A stretch of DNA of 64,000 nucleotides from positions 248,001 to 312,000 of the forward strand of contig NZ_BJXV01000001.1 in NCBI RefSeq assembly GCF_007991175.1, given 5' to 3'. Positions 43,163-53,911 of the stretch are shown here, piece by piece. Position numbers and translations under genes: made by a program. The notes under the pieces were generated by a model that saw nothing but the letters and a program-made list of their open reading frames with translations, did no database searches and was not told where the DNA came from. How positions within the stretch are numbered: position 1 is the first letter of the stretch; each line of letters begins with the position of its first letter. Source of the DNA: Halovibrio variabilis. GTDB taxonomy: Bacteria; Pseudomonadota; Gammaproteobacteria; Pseudomonadales; Halomonadaceae.

Positions 43163-45337
43163 TTAGAACACATACTCTGCGCTAATACCAACGTTACGTC
43201 CTGGCTGGGTATAACGATCAATACCGGCACTACTTGCCGAAACGCCTCGGACGTCATCCCACACCCAATATTGCTTGTCCAGCAGGTTGAAAACGCCGCC
43301 GCGCACGGTCAGGTGGTCGCCTAAGGTCATGTGTCCGGTCAGGTCGTAGAGCTGATAGGCGGAGGGGGCATACGCATCCTCTGCGTCGTAGGCGCTGACA
43401 TGGTTGACGAAGGTGCCCGCAAGCTCGCTGCCCCAGCGGTGGTCAGGTGCTTCGTAGCCGAGCGCCGCGACGGCCTGGATGGGGGGTATGGATTCAATGG
43501 TGCCGCCATCGTCGAGATTTTTGCCTTCAATATAGGCCGCCGCGGTACGGGCGTACCAGCCGTCATTGACGCCGAAGGCTTGGTGCAAGTTCAGCTGACC
43601 TTTGAATTCGGCGCCCCGAATGATGGCGCGGTCAACATTATCGGTGGTGAATTCCCCGATGGGGTAGTTAGTGGGATCGATACTTACCGAAACCGAGCTT
43701 TCGATAAAATCACGGTAGTCGGTATAGAAACCGGTGAATTCGGCGCTGCCGAGGGCGCCCTGTTTACGTATCCCGAACTCGGCGAAGTGACTGTGTTCAT
43801 CATCGAGGTCTGGGTTGGCGACGATGCGATAGCCTCTTCCCGCGTTGTGGTCGTAGTAAAGCTCTTCATAGGAGGGGGCACGGAAGCCGATGCCGGTTTT
43901 GCCGAATAGCTCGGTGCCCGACGTAATATTCCAAGTGCCTCCAACCTGGCCGGTCAATGCCTGGCCTTCGGCGCCATCATAGGGTTGCGAGGTAAGGTTA
44001 TCGTTGTCGAGATCGTATTCATAATGGTCGAATCGCAGGGCGGGTGTCAGGCTGCCGCGTTCGTCGGCCAGTGAAAGCCGGTCCTGCAGATAAAGCCCAA
44101 AGCGTGTTGCGGTGCCTGGCGGCGAAAAGCGTGATTCATCCAGCGTGTTGGCGTCCAGGTTGTAATCTTGGCTCAGGCTCGTGTAATCATCGCGTTTGAG
44201 GGTCAGCCCATAGGCCACCTGCTGGGGCATACCGGTATCGATCTGGTTGCTGAAGTCGGTTTTAAGTTGCCAGGTTGTCTGGTCAAAATCACGCTCGACC
44301 ACGCGGTTGTAGCCGTTGTAGACCATTGATGTGGCGTTGACCGTCTCGCTGCGTTGCCAGTCAATCTGCCAGTGAAAGGCGTCAAACAAGGCGCTCTGGT
44401 ATTCACCATCCTGATAGAGCCCCAACCGAGCGCGCGTTAGCGTATCATCGCTACTATAGTCGCCGTATCGGGCGTTTTCTAACGAGAAAAGCCTCAGTTC
44501 AGACGACGAACGGTACTTCTGGGCCACTATGCCGACCTGGCCCAGGTCGTTGAGTTTTTGAATTTTAACCAACACGTCATAGCTATCCACATCACCCGGG
44601 TCGGGGGTGGTGCGCCCATCGCCACTGGTTGAATCGCTCTCACCGCTGCCATGATAGTTCTCGGTCGCGTTGCCATCGCGGTGGGTAGCAACTAATAAGG
44701 ACTCATAATCGCCCTGGCGGGCGGCGAGTTTTATGTTTTGGAAGAAACCTTCGCTGTCGCTCCGGTAGCCCCCCTGAACACTGGCATAGGTATCGTCACC
44801 GCTTGGGTTGAGGAAGTCTTGCGGCGCGTGTAAGCGCAATGCTACCGAACTGAAGCCTGACCCTTGCTGGGCATTTCCCCCTTTGACCACCGACGCGCTG
44901 GAGAGCGAGGCAATATCGGCGCTTAAGCGCCCAGCGTCGAGATAGCTTGAGGACGGGCCATAATTTTCGGCCATCTCGACACCGTCGAGCTGAATCGAGA
45001 TCCGGTTGTCGTCGAGCCCGCGAACGTTAAAACCGGCGAGGCCAAAACGCCCATTGCTGGTCGTCAATATGCTGGGATCGTAGCGAAAAAGATCTTTGGC
45101 CGAATAAGCCACGGTGTTGTTTAGCTGCTGAGCGTCAACCACGCTGACCGAGCCTGTTTCTTTAGCGGTCTTTTCGGTGGCAGACACGAACGGCTCTGCC
45201 GTCACCTGAACATTGGGGAGGCTAAACGCTGCCTTATCGTCGGCCTGTGCCGGCGATATCACGAAGAGCGAGGCGATGGTTAAGGGAAGCAGCGCGTAAC
45301 CGGGTCGCTTGGTGGAAGTCGGGAGGTGCGGTTGCAT
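43163..45337 (-). CDS. TonB-dependent receptor, heme/hemoglobin type
   Basis: 724-aa outer-membrane receptor. Signal peptide about 1-32 (ending AQA), plug domain (TGSVSVVDAQQLNNTVAYSA, GFNVRGLDDNRISIQLDG), 22-strand barrel and a terminal Phe. GFRAPSYEELYYDHN followed by NPDLDDEHS corresponds to the FRAP and NPDL boxes used to recognise heme/hemoglobin receptors. The catecholate alternative cannot be excluded, since the gene upstream on the same strand codes for a siderophore-type binding protein. A Fur-like box lies just upstream. Confidence 0.85.
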   Translation of the reverse strand: MQPHLPTSTKRPGYALLPLTIASLFVISPAQADDKAAFSLPNVQVTAEPFVSATEKTAKETGSVSVVDAQQLNNTVAYSAKDLFRYDPSILTTSNGRFGLAGFNVRGLDDNRISIQLDGVEMAENYGPSSSYLDAGRLSADIASLSSASVVKGGNAQQGSGFSSVALRLHAPQDFLNPSGDDTYASVQGGYRSDSEGFFQNIKLAARQGDYESLLVATHRDGNATENYHGSGESDSTSGDGRTTPDPGDVDSYDVLVKIQKLNDLGQVGIVAQKYRSSSELRLFSLENARYGDYSSDDTLTRARLGLYQDGEYQSALFDAFHWQIDWQRSETVNATSMVYNGYNRVVERDFDQTTWQLKTDFSNQIDTGMPQQVAYGLTLKRDDYTSLSQDYNLDANTLDESRFSPPGTATRFGLYLQDRLSLADERGSLTPALRFDHYEYDLDNDNLTSQPYDGAEGQALTGQVGGTWNITSGTELFGKTGIGFRAPSYEELYYDHNAGRGYRIVANPDLDDEHSHFAEFGIRKQGALGSAEFTGFYTDYRDFIESSVSVSIDPTNYPIGEFTTDNVDRAIIRGAEFKGQLNLHQAFGVNDGWYARTAAAYIEGKNLDDGGTIESIPPIQAVAALGYEAPDHRWGSELAGTFVNHVSAYDAEDAYAPSAYQLYDLTGHMTLGDHLTVRGGVFNLLDKQYWVWDDVRGVSASSAGIDRYTQPGRNVGISAEYVF

Positions 45338-45375
45338 ATAATATTCGCCAATAATATTGATTTTGATTAGTATAA

Positions 45376-45394
45376 GCGAATGATAACAATTTAC
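45376..45394. promoter_or_regulatory. Fur-like box upstream of the heme-type receptor
   Basis: GCGAATGATAACAATTTAC agrees with the 19-base Fur consensus at 13 positions and begins 39 bases before the receptor start. Iron repression would be expected. The rest of 45338-45599 holds a ten-base inverted pair (GGCCACCATG at 45491 and CATGGTGGCC at 45536) and no credible gene. Confidence 0.5.
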
Positions 45395-45599
45395 AACAGT
45401 ACCCTTGTGTCAATACCCGGTTTTGCAATATAAAAGGGCAAGCTGGCACAGACAGGGTGATGGGAAGCCGGAGGTGGGTCTTTGCGGGGTAGGCCACCAT
45501 GGGGGAAATACGCTGCTAAAAGCGTTATTGGCCCGCATGGTGGCCCTAATGCTGCTTATTGAGCGGCTTGTGACCGGTAACGAGTTACTTGACGACTAG

Positions 45600-46472
45600 T
45601 TACCTGACGAGCGCCGCAGCCACTTCTTTAATCTGTAGCGCCAAGCTTTGCAAGCCGCCGCCGGAGAGGTACCACAGCGCAGGCGTTAGCATCACCACCT
45701 GGGCGTTGTCGGCACCGGCGTCATTTAGGGTTTTGCGCAAGCTATCGGCATCGGCAGGCTCATCGCCAATCGCGGCGCTGCGGTCCATCACCAACACAAC
45801 GTCTGGATTAATCTCGGCGATGGCATCGGCGGACAGCGGGGTAAAGGTACGTGTGCCGCGGGTTTCGCTGGTCACGCTAGCGGGCATTTCGAGTGCGTCT
45901 ACGCCCAGCACATCGTGGACGACGGGGTGTTGATTGAGCATCAGGTGGCCGCCGTTATGGGTCACTACCAGCGTGCTGGGAGCATCACTCAGGGCTTCGC
46001 GCTGGGATTCAATCTCGGCGTGCAGGATTTCAAGCGCTTCTTCTGCTTGGGCTTCGGCATCCAGACGGCTGGCCAGCTCGCGCACGTTGGCATCAAAAGC
46101 GGCGAGATAGTCGTCACCCCGCAGGCTGGTGTTGAGCAGCGGCGCAATGTCGCCCAGCTCGTCTTCCCAATCGCCCTGGCGACCGGTGTAAAGAATCAGG
46201 CTAGGCTCACTTGCGCTGATGGCGTCCATGTCCGGCGAGCGCAGGCCGCCGATATCGGTGTAGGCCTCTTCTGTGTACTGCTCAAGGTAGGCGGGCAGGC
46301 TCTGTTTCGGGACGCCCACCACCTGCTCGCTTAACCCCAGCGCGTCCAGGGTATCCAAACTGCCTAAATCGAAGCTGGCGATACGCTGGTCAGCCGCAGC
46401 GCTGACGGCCGAAAACAGTAAGGTAACAGCGGCGGTAGTGGCAACAGTGGCAGCGATTGTCTTAGACGTCAT
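45600..46472 (-). CDS. siderophore-type periplasmic binding protein (CeuE/YclQ-like)
   Basis: 290 aa, signal peptide about 1-27, Peripla_BP_2 fold. IASFDLGSLDTLDALGL, DIGGLRSPDMDAISASEPSL (part) and INPDVVLVMDRSAAIG follow the CeuE/YclQ/FatB group that binds catecholate or petrobactin-like siderophores. No permease or ATPase gene adjoins it; it may use the system at 19-21 kb or another elsewhere. It precedes the TonB receptor on the same strand by 262 bases, possibly as a separate transcript. Confidence 0.85.
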   Translation of the reverse strand: MTSKTIAATVATTAAVTLLFSAVSAAADQRIASFDLGSLDTLDALGLSEQVVGVPKQSLPAYLEQYTEEAYTDIGGLRSPDMDAISASEPSLILYTGRQGDWEDELGDIAPLLNTSLRGDDYLAAFDANVRELASRLDAEAQAEEALEILHAEIESQREALSDAPSTLVVTHNGGHLMLNQHPVVHDVLGVDALEMPASVTSETRGTRTFTPLSADAIAEINPDVVLVMDRSAAIGDEPADADSLRKTLNDAGADNAQVVMLTPALWYLSGGGLQSLALQIKEVAAALVR

Positions 46473-46582
46473 TGGGCTTCCTTTTATGAGAAAAAATTTT
46501 ATATGCGACAGTTTCTCATTCTGTCAATAAAGTGGTCTCTTGTCGCTGCTCGGTGAAGGAACGGCTTGTTGCAGGAAATGCG

Positions 46583-46607
46583 ACCGCCCTCAACCTGAGA
46601 GGGCGGT
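46583..46607. repeat. 9-base inverted repeat after preA
   Basis: ACCGCCCTC and GAGGGCGGT enclose seven bases, 22 bases beyond the preA stop. No T run follows on the minus strand, so a Rho-independent terminator is doubtful; it is nonetheless the only strong hairpin between preA and the binding-protein gene. Confidence 0.45.
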
Positions 46608-46628
46608 GGGTTAAAAAAGGCGGTTAAA

Positions 46629-47978
46629 TTAAGACGCCACGCGAAAAGGGTTGCGCGGGTCGTTATCCCAGGCCAGGAAAGGTTGGCCGGTTTCCTGCGG
46701 CACCATGGTGATGCAGTTTTCCACCGGGCAGGTGATCTGGCAAAGATTACAGCCCACGCACTCCTCTTCGATCACTTCGTAGCGCCGCGCGCCGTCCTGC
46801 TCGGTGAGCTTGGCAATCGACTGGTGAGACGTGTCCTCGCAGGCAATGTAGCAGCGGCCGCACTCGATGCACAGGTCCTGATCGATCTTGGCGATGGTCT
46901 TGAAGTTGATATCCAGATGTTTCCAGTCGGTGGTCTGGGGTATCGCCTTACGCGAAAACGCCTCTATCGAGTCGTAGCCTTTTTCCGCCATCCAGCGCGA
47001 AAGGCCGTCTTTCATCTCCTCCACAATCCGAAAACCGTTGAGCATCGCGGCGGTGCATACCTGCACGCTGCCCGCGCCGAGAGCGATAAATTCCGCCGCA
47101 TCGCGCCAGGTGGAAATACCGCCAATACCGGAAATGGGCAGCGTTGGCGTGGCCGGGTCGCGGGCGATTTCCGCCACCATATTCATCGCAATGGGCTTAA
47201 CGGCGCTGCCGCAGTAGCCGCCGTGGGTGCTCTGGTGGCCGACTGTGGGTTTGGCGACCATATTGTCCAAGTCGATGCTGGTGATCGAGTTGATAGTGTT
47301 GATCAGCGATACCGCATCGGCCCCGCCGCGCAACGCTGCCTGTGCGCCCACGCGAATATCGGTGATGTTGGGGGTGAGTTTGACAATCACCGGCTTCGAG
47401 TAGTGTTTCTTGCACCAGTAGGTAACTTTCTCGATCAGGTCCGGGTTTTGGCCCACCGCCGCACCCATGCCGCGTTCGGGCATGCCGTGGGGGCAGCCCA
47501 GGTTGAGCTCGATGCCGTCCGCGCCGGTGGCTTCCACCAGCGGCAGAATATACGCCCAGGCTTCCTCGTTGCAGGGCACCATGATGGAGACGATCAGCGC
47601 CCGGTCGGGCCAATCCTTCTTCACCTGGGTGATTTCTTTCAGGTTGATCTCCAGCGAGCGGTCGGTAATCAGCTCGATATTGTTAAAGCCGATCACCTCG
47701 CGGTTCTTGCCGTAGTGGGCCGAATACCGCGAGGAGACGTTCACCGCTGGGGGTTCTTCGCCGAGGGTTTTCCACACCACGCCGCCCCAGCCCGCTTCAT
47801 AGGCGCGCACCACGTTATAGGCTTTGTCGGTGGGCGGTGCGGAGGCCAGCCAGAACGGGTTGGGAGCCTTGATGCCGGCAAAATTCACCGACAGATCAAC
47901 GCCATTGACCACGCTGGCACCCCTATCTTTTTTGCCCGGGGGTGTAAAAGAAAGCGGAGTAACGTTGAGGGTATTCAT
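46629..47978 (-). CDS. preA: NAD-dependent dihydropyrimidine dehydrogenase, subunit PreA
   Basis: 449-aa FMN-containing catalytic subunit that reduces uracil/thymine to dihydropyrimidines, the first step of the reductive pathway. Dihydroorotate-dehydrogenase-like barrel (about 25-330), with NLGCPHGMPERGMGAA, the catalytic-Cys segment in this family, then a ferredoxin tail: CIECGRCYIACED and CVGCNLCQITCPVENC hold two [4Fe-4S] clusters (about 375-430). ATGA overlap with preT. First steps of the pathway continue in the next genes of the operon. Confidence 0.95.
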   Translation of the reverse strand: MNTLNVTPLSFTPPGKKDRGASVVNGVDLSVNFAGIKAPNPFWLASAPPTDKAYNVVRAYEAGWGGVVWKTLGEEPPAVNVSSRYSAHYGKNREVIGFNNIELITDRSLEINLKEITQVKKDWPDRALIVSIMVPCNEEAWAYILPLVEATGADGIELNLGCPHGMPERGMGAAVGQNPDLIEKVTYWCKKHYSKPVIVKLTPNITDIRVGAQAALRGGADAVSLINTINSITSIDLDNMVAKPTVGHQSTHGGYCGSAVKPIAMNMVAEIARDPATPTLPISGIGGISTWRDAAEFIALGAGSVQVCTAAMLNGFRIVEEMKDGLSRWMAEKGYDSIEAFSRKAIPQTTDWKHLDINFKTIAKIDQDLCIECGRCYIACEDTSHQSIAKLTEQDGARRYEVIEEECVGCNLCQITCPVENCITMVPQETGQPFLAWDNDPRNPFRVAS

Positions 47979-49360
47979 GCGGCCTCCTGCTTGGCGGTCA
48001 GCGCTTGATGAATGGCGTGGGCGGCCAGTTTGCCGTGCTGCACGGCTTGTACGGTAAGATCCTGGCCGGGCTTGATGCAGTCACCGCCGGCGTAAACGTT
48101 AGGTAGCGACGTTTGGAGCATCTCATTAACGTGAATGCGCTCACCATCGCGAGCGAGTTCAGCGGCAGTGGCGTCGCTGAGGCTTGCGCTGTCAAAGCCC
48201 TGGCCAATTGCCTTGAAGATGGCGTCGGCGGCAATCTCGAAGGTTTCCCCGGTGGCTGTTAATTGGCCCGCTTGTTCATGGGTCTTGGCAAAACGCATGC
48301 CAGCCACCCGGCCTTGGCTGTCCAGCAGAATGTCGTCGGGCTGCGCCCAGGTGATCATGCGCACGCCGTTGGCTTTGGCGATCTTTTGCTCATGATCGGT
48401 GGCCGACATGGCTTCCACGCCGCGGCGATAAACCAGCGTCACTTCGATGGCGCCCAGGCGGGCCATTTGGGTGGCCATATCGATGGCGGTATTACCCGCG
48501 CCGATGACAATGCAGCGTTTGGCCACCGTTAGGCTTCCCAGGTCGTCGGTTTGGCGCAGGGTTTTGATATAGTCCACGGCAGGCATCAAACCGGGGGCAT
48601 CTTCCCCAGTGAGTCCCAAGGCGCGGCTGGCACCCAGGCCTAAACCGAGAAACACGCTGTCGTACTGTTGATGCAGGGTGGCCAGTTCCAGGTTGTCGCC
48701 TAACCGCTTCCCGTACTGAATGTCGATGCCACCGATTTCGAGCAGAAACTCGACTTCCTTGCAGGCAAAGTCGTCGGTCATCTTGTAGCGGGCAATACCG
48801 TATTCGTTCAGCCCGCCGGGCTTCTGTTCGGCTTCAAAAAGGGTCACCTGATGGCCCAGCATCGCCAGGCGATGCGCGCAGGAGAGCCCCGCTGGCCCGG
48901 CACCTACCACCGCAATATGACGGCCGGTGGAAGCGGCGCGTTTAAACGGGTGGCCTTCAAACTGCATGTTGTCGGTGGCGTGGCGCTGCAACAGGCCGAT
49001 CAGCACCGGCTGGCACTCAGCGTCGTGGTTACGCACGCAGCTGCGCTCGCAGAGAATTTCCGTCGGGCATACCCGAGCGCAGCTACCGCCGAGGATATTG
49101 GCTTCCAGAATGGTTTCCGCCGCACCGTTGATGTTGTCTTCGCTGATCTGACGAATAAAGCTCGGGATGTCGATCTCTGACGGGCAGGCCTCCACGCAGG
49201 GCGCGTCATAACAGTAGAGACAGCGCTGGCTTTCGATCATCGCCTGACGGTGGGTCAGCGGTGGGTGCAGATCGCTAAAGTTGTTTGCCAGCGTTGGCGG
49301 GTCGTAGGTGCCGACCTCTTTTGCGCTGGGTAGGTGATTCAGTGAATGGGTCACGGTCAT
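47975..49360 (-). CDS. preT: NAD-dependent dihydropyrimidine dehydrogenase, subunit PreT
   Basis: 461-aa FAD/NAD(P)-binding subunit that passes electrons from NADH to PreA. N-terminal cysteine-rich part CLYCYDAPCVEACP and CARVCPTEILCERSC binds [4Fe-4S] clusters; VVGAGPAGLSCAHRLA binds FAD and VIGAGNTAIDMATQ binds the nicotinamide dinucleotide. It resembles GltD and the N-terminal half of mammalian dihydropyrimidine dehydrogenase. Second of preT-preA in transcription order after the hydantoinase-type gene, 17 bases from it. Confidence 0.95.
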   Translation of the reverse strand: MTVTHSLNHLPSAKEVGTYDPPTLANNFSDLHPPLTHRQAMIESQRCLYCYDAPCVEACPSEIDIPSFIRQISEDNINGAAETILEANILGGSCARVCPTEILCERSCVRNHDAECQPVLIGLLQRHATDNMQFEGHPFKRAASTGRHIAVVGAGPAGLSCAHRLAMLGHQVTLFEAEQKPGGLNEYGIARYKMTDDFACKEVEFLLEIGGIDIQYGKRLGDNLELATLHQQYDSVFLGLGLGASRALGLTGEDAPGLMPAVDYIKTLRQTDDLGSLTVAKRCIVIGAGNTAIDMATQMARLGAIEVTLVYRRGVEAMSATDHEQKIAKANGVRMITWAQPDDILLDSQGRVAGMRFAKTHEQAGQLTATGETFEIAADAIFKAIGQGFDSASLSDATAAELARDGERIHVNEMLQTSLPNVYAGGDCIKPGQDLTVQAVQHGKLAAHAIHQALTAKQEAA

Positions 49361-49377
49361 TTCTCCCTCGAATGGTG

Positions 49378-50832
<1,455 letters not shown>

Positions 50833-50848
50833 TTATCCGCTAGCCGGG

Positions 50849-51715
50849 TTATTCGCCGTCGGTCAGGCGGGTGTAGGTTTCCGGGCGGCGGTCGCGGAAG
50901 AACTGCCAGTTGTTGCGTACCTCGCGCACCATGTCCAAATCGATCTCGTGCACCAGCAGTTCGTCTTCGGTTTCGCTGGCTTGGGCCTCGATCTTGCCCC
51001 GGGGGTTAACGATATAGCTGGAGCCATAAAAATCGCCGATGTTCCACGGTGCTTCCGTACCCACCCGGTTGATGGCGGCGATAAAGCAGCCGTTGGCGGC
51101 GGCAGAGGCGGGCTGCTCTAGCTCCCACAAGTACTGGGAAAGCCCGGCGACGGTAGCGGAAGGGTTGAAGATCACCTCGGCGCCGTTGAGTGCCAGTGCT
51201 CGCCAGCCTTCGGGGAAGTGGCGGTCGTAGCAGATATACACGCCGATTTTGCCGTAGGCGGTATCGAATACCGGCCAGTTGGATTGGCCCGGTTTGAAGA
51301 AGAATTTCTCCCAAAATCCGGCCACTTGGGGAATATGCGTTTTGTGGTACTTGCCCAGGTAGCTGCCGTCGGCGTCGAACACGGCGGCGGTGTTGTAGTA
51401 AACGCCGGTGTCAGTTTCTTCAAAGACGGGAACGATGATCACCATCTGGTGCTCGGCGGCGAGTTTTTGCATCATTTGGCAGGTGGGGCCTTCCGGCACC
51501 CGCTCGGCGGCGGCGTACCATTTGCCGTCCTGGCTGGGGCAAAAGTAGGGTTGATTAAACACTTCCTGGAAACACAGCACCTGCACGCCTTGCTCGGCTG
51601 CCTGCTTGATCATCGGCAGGTGGGCTTCGTTCATAACATCGCGGATGGCCGCTGGTTCCTGGTCGGTGGTGGTCTTCAAGGCCATTTGAATTAAACCGAT
51701 TTTCATCTTCTGCAT
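50849..51715 (-). CDS. beta-ureidopropionase, nitrilase family
   Basis: 288-aa carbon-nitrogen hydrolase releasing beta-alanine, CO2 and ammonia from N-carbamoyl-beta-alanine. Catalytic triad: Glu in CFQEVFNQP, Lys in KYHKTHIPQ and Cys in YICYDRHFPEGW. ATG 51715 is chosen because GAGGGAG stands 8 bases upstream and the protein then starts MQKMKIGLIQ; the longer frame back to 51850 runs through a tandem repeat. First gene of the four-gene operon. It duplicates by function, not by ancestry, the M20 amidase at 7856-9124. Confidence 0.9.
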   Translation of the reverse strand: MQKMKIGLIQMALKTTTDQEPAAIRDVMNEAHLPMIKQAAEQGVQVLCFQEVFNQPYFCPSQDGKWYAAAERVPEGPTCQMMQKLAAEHQMVIIVPVFEETDTGVYYNTAAVFDADGSYLGKYHKTHIPQVAGFWEKFFFKPGQSNWPVFDTAYGKIGVYICYDRHFPEGWRALALNGAEVIFNPSATVAGLSQYLWELEQPASAAANGCFIAAINRVGTEAPWNIGDFYGSSYIVNPRGKIEAQASETEDELLVHEIDLDMVREVRNNWQFFRDRRPETYTRLTDGE

Positions 51716-51730
51716 GAACGTTTCTCCCTC

Positions 51731-51782
51731 TGATGATTGGTTCTGATGCTTGGTTCTGATGATTGGTTCTGATGATTGGTGT
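51731..51782. repeat. 13-base tandem repeat (four units) in the leader of the pyrimidine operon
   Basis: TGATGATTGGTTC occurs at 51731 and 51757, with one change at 51744 and a shortened match at 51770. The array begins one base beyond the ribosome site of the ureidopropionase gene, so it forms the operon's leader or lies across its promoter. Confidence 0.9.
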
Positions 51783-52366
51783 AGGCGCATTGTTGTAAGG
51801 CGTGGAGTATGAGTTTTGTAAAGCTGACAAAAGAGACAGCTTTTATTCAAAGTATCGCTGGGTGGGTGGTTTTAGCAAGTTGTGAGAAGGCGTTTTTGCA
51901 ATTATCTTTAACTCTTTGAGTTCATTTGGTTTTATTCTCTGGCTAAGCGTTATTCACTGTTTTGGTGAGTGGGTGCACTGTTTTGGATATTTGATTTAAC
52001 TTTTTTAAATCAATAACTTGTTATTGTTATGCCAGTTATTTTTTAACGGATGCCGTTTAAAATTGGTGCAAATATATTTTTGATCTAGATTTGTTTAATT
52101 GATTTGGGTTTGGATGAGGTCAACTGCAAAGATTAAAGGAAAATATTAATATTGTTGTCGAGCAAGGCAGCTTTTTAATCAATGGGTTAATAGGCGCACT
52201 TTGAAGGTTAGGCACGCTTATTGCTTTGCTTCTAAGAACGAGGGTTAAGAACGACGGTTTAAGAGCGATAATTTAAGAGCAATAGCCGCTAACAGCCATG
52301 ATTTCTAAGCGATTTAATTAAGCACTCCCGAGACCGTGGGGAAACGCAATGCAGAGGAGACGCAAC
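51783..52366. other. 584-base AT-rich divergent regulatory region between the pyrimidine operon and the NCS1 transporter
   Basis: No open frame of note. It contains an exact 11-base direct repeat CACTGTTTTGG at 51955 and 51976 (21 bases apart, two DNA turns), the inverted repeat CAATAAC-TT-GTTATTG at 52011-52026, and four degenerate units of about 14 bases at 52233-52286 (TAAGAACGAGGG and relatives). AT content is much higher than in the flanking genes. Both divergent promoters must lie here. Confidence 0.75.
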
Positions 52367-53884
52367 ATGACCGAGACAACCTCTCAGATGGTCGACCGAG
52401 ACGGACTAATAGAGCTTGATAAAGGCGACGATGTCCGCAATAGTCCGCGCTTTAACCAGGATATTGCGCCGACTCAGGCCAGCGAGCGTACCTGGAGTAA
52501 GTGGAACATTGCGGCGCTATGGGTAGGCATGTCGATCTGCGTGCCCACCTATACCCTGGGCGGTGTGTTAACCGCCTACTTTGGTTTAAGCGTGGGGGAA
52601 GCGCTGTTTGCAATTTTATTGGCGAACGTGATTGTACTGATCCCGCTCACCCTAAACGCCTTTCCAGGCACAAAATTTGGCATTCCCTTTCCGGTGGTGC
52701 TGCGCTCGTCTTTCGGTATTTTAGGCTCTAACGTGCCCTGCTTGGTGCGCGCTTTGGTGGGCTGCGGCTGGTTTGGGATCCAAACCATGTTCGGTGGGCT
52801 GGCGATTCACCTGCTGCTTTCAGAGCTGGTGCCTGCTTGGGCAGCCCTTGGCGGCGTGGGCGAAGTGATCGGCTTTTTTGTCTTCGCCGCGATGAACCTT
52901 TACGTGGTGATTCGTGGCGCCGAATCGATCAAGTGGCTGGAAACCTTGGCAGCACCGCTGCTGTTAGCCGTCGGCGTTGGCTTGATGGTGTGGGCATGGC
53001 CGCATATGTCGATGACCGAACTACTGGCACAGCCGCCTTCGCGCCCTGAAGGCGCTTCGGTGTATGGCTACTTCTTTGCCGGGTTAACCGCTATGGTGGG
53101 CTTTTGGGCAACGCTATCGCTAAATATTCCCGACTTCAGCCGCTTTGCCAAAAGTCAGAAGGATCAAATTGTTGGTCAGGTGATTGGCTTGCCGCTAACG
53201 ATGTTCTTCTTTGCCGCCCTCGGCGTGGTGTTAACCGCTGCTTCCGAGTCGCTGGTAGGGCAAACGATTGCCGATCCGGTCAATCTGATTGGCATGATCG
53301 ATAGCCCGTTTTGGGTAGTATTGGCGATGTTGTTGATTATCGTCGCAACCCTGTCGACTAATACGGCGGCGAACATTGTTTCACCCACCAACGACTTCCA
53401 GAACATTGCGCCCAAGTTGATCAACCAGACCCGAGGGGTTCTTCTCACCGGCGCGGTAGGCGTGCTGCTGATGGGCTACGATCTGCTACAAAAAGCAGGG
53501 ATCATTCCACCAGGGGTTTCCCTTGAGCAGATGTACTCCAACTGGCTGTTGGGCTATTCGAGCCTGCTGGGCCCCATCGCGGGCATTATGGCGGTGGATT
53601 ACTTCCTGATTAAAAAGCAGCGCCTGGATGTGCCCAGCCTGTATATGGATAACCATGCGTATCCTGCCGTGAATATTGCCGGTTTTATCGCCTTTGGCGT
53701 GCCGGTGGGGCTCACTCTGATTTCGCTGTTAACCGGCACCATGAACTGGTTCTATGACTACGGCTGGTTCACCGGCTCGGCGCTGGGGGCAATTGTTTAC
53801 TTTGGGGCTAGCCTAGTATTGGTATCGTCGCCTCAAGTGGGGCCTGCGCCCATTATGGCCAGCGAGATAGCAGAACAGCCCTAG
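52367..53884 (+). CDS. NCS1-family nucleobase/hydantoin transporter
   Basis: 505-aa polytopic transporter with about twelve hydrophobic segments. Landmarks: NIAALWVGMSICVPTYTLGG, FGIPFPVVLRSSFG, NIPDFSRFAKSQKDQ and NTAANIVSPTNDFQNI, as in PucI/HyuP/Mhp1-type carriers for allantoin, hydantoin or uracil. ATG 52367 with AGAGGAGA 7 bases upstream is preferred to 52349. It lies divergent from the pyrimidine operon, so uracil, thymine or dihydropyrimidine uptake is the likely role. Confidence 0.9.
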   Translation: MTETTSQMVDRDGLIELDKGDDVRNSPRFNQDIAPTQASERTWSKWNIAALWVGMSICVPTYTLGGVLTAYFGLSVGEALFAILLANVIVLIPLTLNAFPGTKFGIPFPVVLRSSFGILGSNVPCLVRALVGCGWFGIQTMFGGLAIHLLLSELVPAWAALGGVGEVIGFFVFAAMNLYVVIRGAESIKWLETLAAPLLLAVGVGLMVWAWPHMSMTELLAQPPSRPEGASVYGYFFAGLTAMVGFWATLSLNIPDFSRFAKSQKDQIVGQVIGLPLTMFFFAALGVVLTAASESLVGQTIADPVNLIGMIDSPFWVVLAMLLIIVATLSTNTAANIVSPTNDFQNIAPKLINQTRGVLLTGAVGVLLMGYDLLQKAGIIPPGVSLEQMYSNWLLGYSSLLGPIAGIMAVDYFLIKKQRLDVPSLYMDNHAYPAVNIAGFIAFGVPVGLTLISLLTGTMNWFYDYGWFTGSALGAIVYFGASLVLVSSPQVGPAPIMASEIAEQP

Positions 53885-53911
53885 GCCGAGCACCGGCGCT
53901 GTTTGGCTCAG

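Noticed and set aside
45405-45599. A 64-codon frame between the TonB receptor and the binding protein
   Set aside because: No ribosome site, odd composition, and it contains the inverted pair GGCCACCATG/CATGGTGGCC; probably non-coding.
46473-46540. Fur box before the orphan siderophore-binding protein
   Set aside because: Only half-site resemblance (AATGAGAA on the minus strand); I could not align a 19-base box convincingly.
46683-48008. A 441-codon open frame on the plus strand
   Set aside because: Opposite preA, whose cysteine clusters and length are conserved; composition of the antisense product is unlike a real protein.
51731-52286. Possible CRISPR array
   Set aside because: Units are directly adjacent with no unique spacers and are too short (13-14 bases).
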